Shown here one piece after another: positions 8,697 to 12,709 of a stretch of DNA of 12,709 bases (positions are counted from its first letter, which is position 1; the number at the start of each line of letters is the position of its first letter). The DNA is from FEN-1250 sp039918615 (GTDB lineage: Bacteria > Gemmatimonadota > Gemmatimonadetes > Gemmatimonadales > Gemmatimonadaceae): NCBI GenBank assembly GCA_039918615.1, contig JBDSHG010000047.1, positions 1 through 12,709 on the forward strand. The letters run 5' to 3'. The position numbers and the translations under genes are program-made. Under the pieces are notes generated by a model. It was not told the origin of the DNA, searched no databases, and saw only the letters and a program-made list of their open reading frames with translations.

Positions 8697-9432
8697 TCGG
8701 TTGGGCGTCACGGTGCTGCTATGCGTGGTGCTTGGTGCCGGCGGCGCATCGGCGCAGTCCGGAAGCGCTTCGGCCAATGCTGACGAACGCGTCTTTCACG
8801 ATCTTATCCTGCGTCGCCGCGTGGCGTACGGCCACGGAGACACCGCGGCATACGCCAGGCTGGTATCGCCCGACGTCGTTCACATCGACGATCGCGGAAA
8901 TCGGCGCAACCGTACGGCGCTGATGCAGTTCGTGCTGGCGAACGTGGGCAGCCGGGCGCGCTACGAGGTCGGCGTGGTGCATGTGCGGCATGCCGGCGCG
9001 CTCGCGATCGCCGACTGCGACGTCACGGAGTACATCCCGTTCGGTCCTCGCGAGCAGAAGATCGCCGCCCACGAGTCGAATGTGTTCGAGCGTCGGGACG
9101 GGCGATGGCTGCTGCTCCAGCACTCGGAGACTCCGATACTGTCGCAGCCGGCGCGCATCGCTCTCGACAGCATGACGCTCGAGCAATACGTCGGACGCTA
9201 TGAGTGGTATCCAGGCTACGTCGACTCGATCTCCCGGCGCGGTGCGCGGCTCTTCATCCAGAGTACAGGGGATGCAGAGCCGACTGCGCTCACTGCCGCT
9301 GGCAACGACGCCTTCTTCGTCGACGGAGATCCGACCGTCGGATTCTTCGTGCGCGGCTCGACGGGAAGGGTGAGCAAGGAGCTCGTACACTTCCTCGACG
9401 GACGTCTCGTCATCGCGCGACGAGTTCCGTAG
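8689..9432 (+). CDS. Secreted NTF2-like (DUF4440-type) protein with a DUF3471-like C-terminal domain
   Basis: The product has 247 residues from the TTG at 8689. It begins with a good signal peptide, MRSRLGVTVLLCVVLGAGGASA, cut before QSG, so it should be periplasmic or secreted. Residues about 33-148 have the pattern of an NTF2-like fold of the DUF4440/SnoaL type (HGDTAAYARLVSPDVVHIDD, then a C-terminal RRDGRWLLLQHSETPI). Residues about 158-247 resemble the small beta domain DUF3471 often found behind beta-lactamase-like enzymes (LEQYVGRYEWYPG). No catalytic motif is evident, so ligand binding is the likeliest role. The start overlaps sufS by eight bases; a TTG at 8701 is the alternative, and neither has a strong ribosome-binding site. 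It is the last gene of the operon and convergent with wtpA. Any link to Fe-S assembly is unproven. Confidence 0.82.
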   Translation: MRSRLGVTVLLCVVLGAGGASAQSGSASANADERVFHDLILRRRVAYGHGDTAAYARLVSPDVVHIDDRGNRRNRTALMQFVLANVGSRARYEVGVVHVRHAGALAIADCDVTEYIPFGPREQKIAAHESNVFERRDGRWLLLQHSETPILSQPARIALDSMTLEQYVGRYEWYPGYVDSISRRGARLFIQSTGDAEPTALTAAGNDAFFVDGDPTVGFFVRGSTGRVSKELVHFLDGRLVIARRVP

Positions 9433-9434
9433 AA

Positions 9435-9511
9435 ATCGAGTCGCCCACCAGCACAGGCGCCTATTTTCTCGTGAGCACATTCGGGATCGAGTCGCCCACG
9501 AAGACCGGCGC
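9435..9511. repeat. Direct duplication spanning the wtpA stop codon
   Basis: Two direct copies, 9435-9460 and 9486-9511, agree at 22 of 26 positions, with the first 14 identical, at a period of 51 bases (17 codons). On the minus strand the inner copy encodes APVFVGDSI near the C-terminus of WtpA. The outer copy encodes APVLVGDSI in the same frame immediately after the TAG stop. Confidence 0.8.
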
Positions 9512-10453
9512 GGGGAGCGCATCGAGGTGCTCGCGTCCGAGAATCCGCTTGCCGGCATCGGACACCAGAAACGCCGCGAACTTCTCTCCGAGCGCCTTAT
9601 GCGGGGCGTCGCGTGGAACGGTGAAACCGTAGAGAATCGGCTCGCCCTTGAGCTCGACCGAGTCCCTCGGCGTGTTCCCCGGAATGCGCACGCTCGCGAG
9701 TGCGTACTGCGCGGAGTCCGCCGGATCGCTGAGATCGATCGCGCGCGGAAGGGTGACGTAAGGGAGCTTCGCGGCCTGCGCGATCGACTCGTACGACCAC
9801 GCGTAGTCGATCTCGCCGGCCTGGAGCAGCCCCATGAGGTCGACTTCCTTCGGACGAACGATGTGCGCGGACGAGTTGGCGATGAGGCGATCGGTGAGCC
9901 CCTTCTGCTTGTAGTAGAGCTCCGCGAGGCGCATCACGACGAGCGAGCGGTATCCGTTCGGATCGAGCGCGGGATCGGAGCGACCGGTCTGCACCCCCTT
10001 CGTCTCGAGGATCCTGTACCAGTTGGTCGAGTCGATGGTGGATGCGGACTTGGACTTCGCCGTGTACATGAGCACCATGCGGTTCCGCGCGAAGCGCGCG
10101 TACCAGCTCGCCTGTCCCGGCATCAGATACTTCGGGAAGATCTGATAATCCGCGGAGCCGACGAGATCGGGAATGCGATGGAGCTCGGTGAGCTTGCGCG
10201 CGGTCTCGACGCTTCCCGCGTTCTCCTGCTCGACCTTGATGCTCGTGCCGGCGGTGAATGAGTCGAGCGCGGCTCGGAGCGGACGCGCGAGGCTGCCGGC
10301 GTTGAAGACGATGATGGTGGAGTCGGCGCTCGCGGCGGAGGCAGCAGCACCGTTAGCTCCCAGATCGGATCCGGAGCAGCGCAATGAGAAGCCCATAATG
10401 CCGAATGCAATCAGCATTGCGATCAGGACCGTGAGCTGGCGCTTGATGATCAT
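9461..10453 (-). CDS. wtpA: Tungstate/molybdate ABC transporter substrate-binding protein, WtpA type
   Basis: WtpA-type proteins bind tungstate or molybdate outside the inner membrane and deliver it to a WtpBC or ModBC permease. The product has 330 residues: an uncleaved or weakly cleaved N-terminal hydrophobic signal (about 7-25), a Ser/Ala-rich linker, and a type II periplasmic-binding fold. Family motifs are FNAGSLARP (50-58), GSVETARKL (80-88), DLVGSADY (96-103), ARFARNRMVLMYT (119-131), GRSDPALDPNGYRS (157-170), PKEVDL (201-206) and GEIDYAWSYES (213-223). The acidic residues of the GRSDP and DYAWSYES segments match the region giving octahedral metal coordination in archaeal homologues. 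No permease or ATPase gene follows, because the next gene on this side is convergent, so it is an orphan here. The C-terminus lies in the 51-base-period duplication. Confidence 0.92.
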   Translation of the reverse strand: MIIKRQLTVLIAMLIAFGIMGFSLRCSGSDLGANGAAASAASADSTIIVFNAGSLARPLRAALDSFTAGTSIKVEQENAGSVETARKLTELHRIPDLVGSADYQIFPKYLMPGQASWYARFARNRMVLMYTAKSKSASTIDSTNWYRILETKGVQTGRSDPALDPNGYRSLVVMRLAELYYKQKGLTDRLIANSSAHIVRPKEVDLMGLLQAGEIDYAWSYESIAQAAKLPYVTLPRAIDLSDPADSAQYALASVRIPGNTPRDSVELKGEPILYGFTVPRDAPHKALGEKFAAFLVSDAGKRILGREHLDALPAPVFVGDSIPNVLTRK

Positions 10454-10602
10454 GTATGCCCCGAAATAATGGCTAGGTACAGTCGTTCCGCGCGAGAGGG
10501 GTACACGTTCAACTTAAGGTCGAGAGCTCGAGGAGTCGCGTGCCGCCGAACAATGTGCCGCCACCTTCACGGCCCGGTCCGTGCTTAAACGAACGTGCGC
10601 CT

Positions 10603-10618
10603 CACGCCGCACGGCGTG
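10603..10618. promoter_or_regulatory. Inverted repeat in the leader region of the ferritin-like gene
   Basis: CACGCCG (10603-10609) and CGGCGTG (10612-10618) are perfect 7-bp arms separated by two bases, ending 32 bases before the ferritin-like ATG. The two-base gap is too small for a good RNA hairpin at full pairing, so a protein-binding site is the better reading. The promoter of this gene could not be placed with confidence in the 197 bases shared with wtpA. Confidence 0.4.
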
Positions 10619-10650
10619 TTCTTGCGATCCGCACCTCACAAGGGATTTTT

Positions 10651-10965
10651 ATGGGATTCGAGCAGTATCACGAACCGGCAAGCGAGCTCTCTTCGGAGAC
10701 TCGGACCTTCGCACGCATGATTACCAGCCTGACAGAAGAAGCCGAGGCGATCGGCTGGTACGAGCAGCGCATCTCGCTCGAAAAGGACTCGCAGGCGAAG
10801 AAGATCATGCAGAACGCGCAGAAGGAAGAGATGAAGCACTTCGGCATGGATCTCGAGTTTCTGCTTCGGAAGAAGCAGGAGTGGCGGGAGACGCTGAAGG
10901 GCATTCTTTTCAGTACGGGTGAGATCACCGCGCGGGCGGACCAGGCGGAGCACGACGCCGACTGA
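10651..10965 (+). CDS. Encapsulated-ferritin-like (EncFtn family) iron oxidase, free-standing
   Basis: EncFtn proteins are half-ferritins: two antiparallel helices that form a ferroxidase centre only after dimerisation, usually assembled as a ring inside an encapsulin shell. This 104-residue protein starts GFEQYHEPASEL and carries EEAEAIGWYEQR (29-40) and KEEMKHFGMDLEFL (58-71). From memory of the R. rubrum EncFtn structure, its metal ligands Glu32, Glu62 and His65, with Tyr39, map at a constant offset of two to Glu30, Glu60, His63 and Tyr37. The tail LKGILFSTGEITARA also follows the family. It ends soon after, without the C-terminal shell-targeting peptide, and no encapsulin gene is in the window. 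The ATG at 10651 is supported by AAGGGA (10640-10645) five bases before it. The ModE-like gene follows after 53 bases. Confidence 0.87.
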   Translation: MGFEQYHEPASELSSETRTFARMITSLTEEAEAIGWYEQRISLEKDSQAKKIMQNAQKEEMKHFGMDLEFLLRKKQEWRETLKGILFSTGEITARADQAEHDAD

Positions 10966-11018
10966 GCCTCGATGGCGCCCGGCTTCCGGTCCGCGCGCAC
11001 AATCGGCAGGTTGTAGAT

Positions 11019-11465
11019 ATGCCTACGACAGAAGCGCGGAAGACACCGCCCGCGCGCCGCGCGCCTGCGCGCGCGACGAAAACGAAGCGCGCACCATCTC
11101 CCAGCACGTCGCCGAAGCTTCTCGATGGACGCGTCCAGACGCGGCTCAAGGGGTGGCTCACTTTCGACGGCGAGTTCTTCATCGGGCCGCGCTACATCCG
11201 GCTGCTCGAGGCGGTGGGCGTCGCGGGCACGATCCGCGGCGCGTGTGCGCAGTGCGACATGAGCTATCGCACCTGCATCAATCGCATCCGGCAGATGGAG
11301 CGCATCCTCGGCGCTCCCATCCTCGAGATCTCGCGCGGCGGCTCGGAGCATGGAAGCGCGAAGCTCACGCCGCTCGCGAAGCGGCTCATCAGCGTCTATC
11401 ACGAATGGCATCGAGCAATCGTCGCGGCGAGTGATAATGCCGCGCGGCGCCTGTTGAAAGTGTAA
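11019..11465 (+). CDS. ModE-like winged-helix DNA-binding protein lacking the molybdate-binding domain
   Basis: The product has 148 residues. Residues 1-45 are a disordered basic tail rich in Ala, Pro, Arg and Lys. Residues about 46-127 match the N-terminal DNA-binding domain of ModE: GPRYIRLLEAVGVAGTIRGA, the helix-turn-helix MSYRTCINRIRQMERILGAP, and the wing ISRGGSEHGSAKLTPLAKRL. The C-terminal TOBE (molbindin) domains that sense molybdate in full-length ModE are absent, as in many short ModE-family proteins. Unusually, three cysteines lie in the helix-turn-helix region: Cys76, Cys79 and Cys86 (CxxC-x6-C). The ATG at 11019 has only a weak AGG eight bases upstream. It follows the ferritin-like gene by 53 bases in the same direction and lies near wtpA. 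Control of metal uptake or storage genes is inferred. Confidence 0.85.
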   Translation: MPTTEARKTPPARRAPARATKTKRAPSPSTSPKLLDGRVQTRLKGWLTFDGEFFIGPRYIRLLEAVGVAGTIRGACAQCDMSYRTCINRIRQMERILGAPILEISRGGSEHGSAKLTPLAKRLISVYHEWHRAIVAASDNAARRLLKV

Positions 11466-11523
11466 GGAGCCGGCGGCGCGGAGGTGAGTGGGAATGGTAG
11501 CCGGTCGGGCGACGTTCCGATAG

Positions 11524-11535
11524 GCAACGCGTTGC
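11524..11535. promoter_or_regulatory. Perfect 12-bp palindrome before the porin gene
   Basis: GCAACGCGTTGC is a perfect palindrome with a central CG, the shape of LacI/PurR-family operators. It overlaps the candidate -35 hexamer of the porin promoter. The regulator is not in the window. Confidence 0.45.
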
Positions 11536-11560
11536 ATATCGAGCCGGACCAGCGTAGCAT
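11532..11560 (+). promoter_or_regulatory. Candidate promoter of the porin gene
   Basis: TTGCAT (11532-11537) and TAGCAT (11555-11560) are separated by exactly 17 bases; they match three and four of the six consensus positions. The start point would be near 11567, about 40 bases before the likely TTG start codon. The modest match makes this provisional. Confidence 0.35.
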
Positions 11561-11606
11561 GTGCGTGTTCTCCAACCACCCACTGCCTCGTTCCCGGAAC
11601 TGACCG

Positions 11607-12709
11607 TTGACTGCCTCTGGACATTTGCAGCGCTCGCTGCGCCTCTGTGGAGTACGCGCGGCTGGCGTCGTGGCCTCGATTGCAACGTGCTGCTGGAGCG
11701 CGCAGGCGCTCGCGCAGGACACGACCCGGGCCACGCCGCCTGCCGCCGCTCCTGCACCGACACCGACGTACCTGCTCAATCCATCGCCCGTCATCAACAT
11801 GCGGTTCTATCCGTCGAAGCCGGCGCTCTCGGGGTATGTGTCGGGAAGAATGACGCACGTCGATGGCGCCACGGGCTTCCTGCTCAATCGTGGCCGGCTG
11901 ACGGTGCAGGTCGGGCCCAAGCCGTTCTTCGGCATTAAGATTCAAGGCGATTTTTCCGGTGCGCAGACAGGGAAGCTCCGCGCGGACAGCACCGTAGCGG
12001 GCTTCTCGCTCACCGATGCGTACGTCCAGCTCGCACCACCACCAGCGTGGGCGCCAGCCGGTTCGATGCTGGCGCAACTGCACCCGGCGATCGTCGCCGG
12101 GCAATTCAAAACACTTTACAGCCTCGAATACGTCACCTCCTTCGCCTCGCTCAAGACGGTGGACCGTTCGCAGGTAGTCGATCGGCTATCGCAGAAGCGG
12201 GACATTGGCGCGATGGCGCAGGTCGGATGGGGACGGTTCGCGACGCTTTCGGGGGCGGTCGTCAACGGCGAAGGGCCAAACGCCACGAGCAACGCCGACA
12301 AGTCCCAGATGCTGTTGTCGCGTTTGACCATCATGCCGGTCTCGTTTCTCGCGCTCTCCGCCAAGGTCGCGCGGGAGGGCGCGGACCACGCATGGGGATA
12401 CGACGGCCGCATCGTGTGGCGCGCGTTGACGGTGGAGGGGGAAGGGCTCTACCGAAAGCGCCCCACGAGCAGCACCGTCAATCTCGACGCCGGTGGGGGC
12501 TACGCACTGATCGCGTACAAGATCCTTCCGTGGCTCGAGCCGGTCTACAAATACGACCGCTACTGGGACACGCGCACGACGAATACCGGCTCCGCACTCA
12601 CGACCGCCTCGACGCACTCGACGTGGAATGTCTTTGGTGTGAATCTTTTATCGTCGCCCGAGTGGCTGCGTCTGCAACTCGACTGGGAGCGTCGAAACGT
12701 CGAGCCCAC
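11607..12709 (+). CDS. Phosphate-selective porin O/P family outer-membrane protein, 3' end missing
   Basis: An open frame of about 367 codons runs off the right edge. An in-frame TGA at 11601 limits the start to the TTG at 11607 (GGAA seven bases upstream) or the TTG at 11625. Either gives a signal peptide ending AQALA, cut before QDTT, with two cysteines in its hydrophobic core. After a short Pro/Thr-rich segment comes a beta-barrel pattern typical of the OprO/OprP family: LNRGRLTVQVGPKPFFGIKI, LTDAYVQLAP, VAGQFKTLYSLEYVTSFASL, the VDRSQVVDRLSQKRDIGAM stretch, VVNGEGPNATSNADKSQ and LSRLTIMPVSFLALS. Alternating hydrophobic strands continue to the edge. These proteins are trimeric channels for anions such as phosphate, but the real substrate here is unknown. 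The gene lies 141 bases after the ModE-like gene and has its own candidate promoter. Confidence 0.88.
   Translation, partial: MTASGHLQRSLRLCGVRAAGVVASIATCCWSAQALAQDTTRATPPAAAPAPTPTYLLNPSPVINMRFYPSKPALSGYVSGRMTHVDGATGFLLNRGRLTVQVGPKPFFGIKIQGDFSGAQTGKLRADSTVAGFSLTDAYVQLAPPPAWAPAGSMLAQLHPAIVAGQFKTLYSLEYVTSFASLKTVDRSQVVDRLSQKRDIGAMAQVGWGRFATLSGAVVNGEGPNATSNADKSQMLLSRLTIMPVSFLALSAKVAREGADHAWGYDGRIVWRALTVEGEGLYRKRPTSSTVNLDAGGGYALIAYKILPWLEPVYKYDRYWDTRTTNTGSALTTASTHSTWNVFGVNLLSSPEWLRLQLDWERRNVEP

Noticed and set aside
7755..8777. 340-codon minus-strand frame opposite sufS
   Set aside because: Antisense to a complete cysteine desulfurase, with shadow-type composition.
9461..10453. WtpA as a lipoprotein, from the cysteine in SLRC at residue 26
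   Set aside because: The residue before the cysteine is Arg, which does not fit a lipobox.
10454..10650. Molybdenum-cofactor riboswitch or ModE box between wtpA and the ferritin-like gene
   Set aside because: I could find neither the TATAT-rich ModE palindrome nor a conserved riboswitch core; only the repeat at 10603-10618 stands out.

Overview
The window is high-GC, densely packed bacterial DNA with GTG and TTG starts. Two sequences mark a Gram-negative envelope: a type II lipoprotein signal and an outer-membrane beta-barrel. The combination of a sufBCDUS operon that uses SufU rather than SufE, a WtpA-type tungstate/molybdate binding protein, a free-standing EncFtn-type ferritin and DUF4440 proteins fits Gemmatimonadota or a related group. 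That assignment is inferred from gene content only; there is no rRNA or other marker here.

Layout. (1) Positions 1-586, minus strand: a YtrA-subfamily GntR regulator translationally coupled to the ATPase of an ABC transporter, which runs off the left edge. The regulator's strong promoter overlaps a perfect inverted repeat, and its mRNA appears leaderless. (2) 670-960, minus: a 96-residue three-helix membrane protein with its own TTGACA promoter and a second palindromic operator. (3) 1071-2204, minus: a lipoprotein of unknown function with a Ca-binding-type DxDxDGxxD loop. (4) 2420-3241, plus: a tail-anchored protein with two FHA domains. (5) 3356-9432, plus: the suf Fe-S cluster assembly operon in the order sufB-C-D-U-S, followed by an overlapping gene for a secreted NTF2-like protein. 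(6) 9461-10453, minus: wtpA, convergent with the suf operon. (7) 10651-11465, plus: an encapsulated-ferritin-like protein and a ModE-like DNA-binding protein. (8) 11607 to the right edge: a phosphate-selective porin O/P family protein, incomplete.

How it fits together. SufS and SufU (cysteine desulfurase and its Zn-dependent sulfur acceptor) feed sulfur to the SufBC2D scaffold, which builds Fe-S clusters. Next to it lie a ferroxidase-type ferritin, a tungstate/molybdate-binding protein and a ModE-type regulator. The neighbourhood therefore reads as metal and Fe-S homeostasis, although no shared regulation is proven.

The most unusual points are the EncFtn homologue with neither an encapsulin neighbour nor a shell-targeting tail; the ModE-like protein, which lacks the molybdate-binding domain and carries three cysteines in its helix-turn-helix; an 8-bp hairpin exactly between sufC and sufD; an inverted repeat over the sufB promoter; and a 51-bp-period duplication across the stop codon of wtpA. 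No RNA genes, CRISPR arrays, insertion sequences or gene-free stretches longer than 300 bases were seen.
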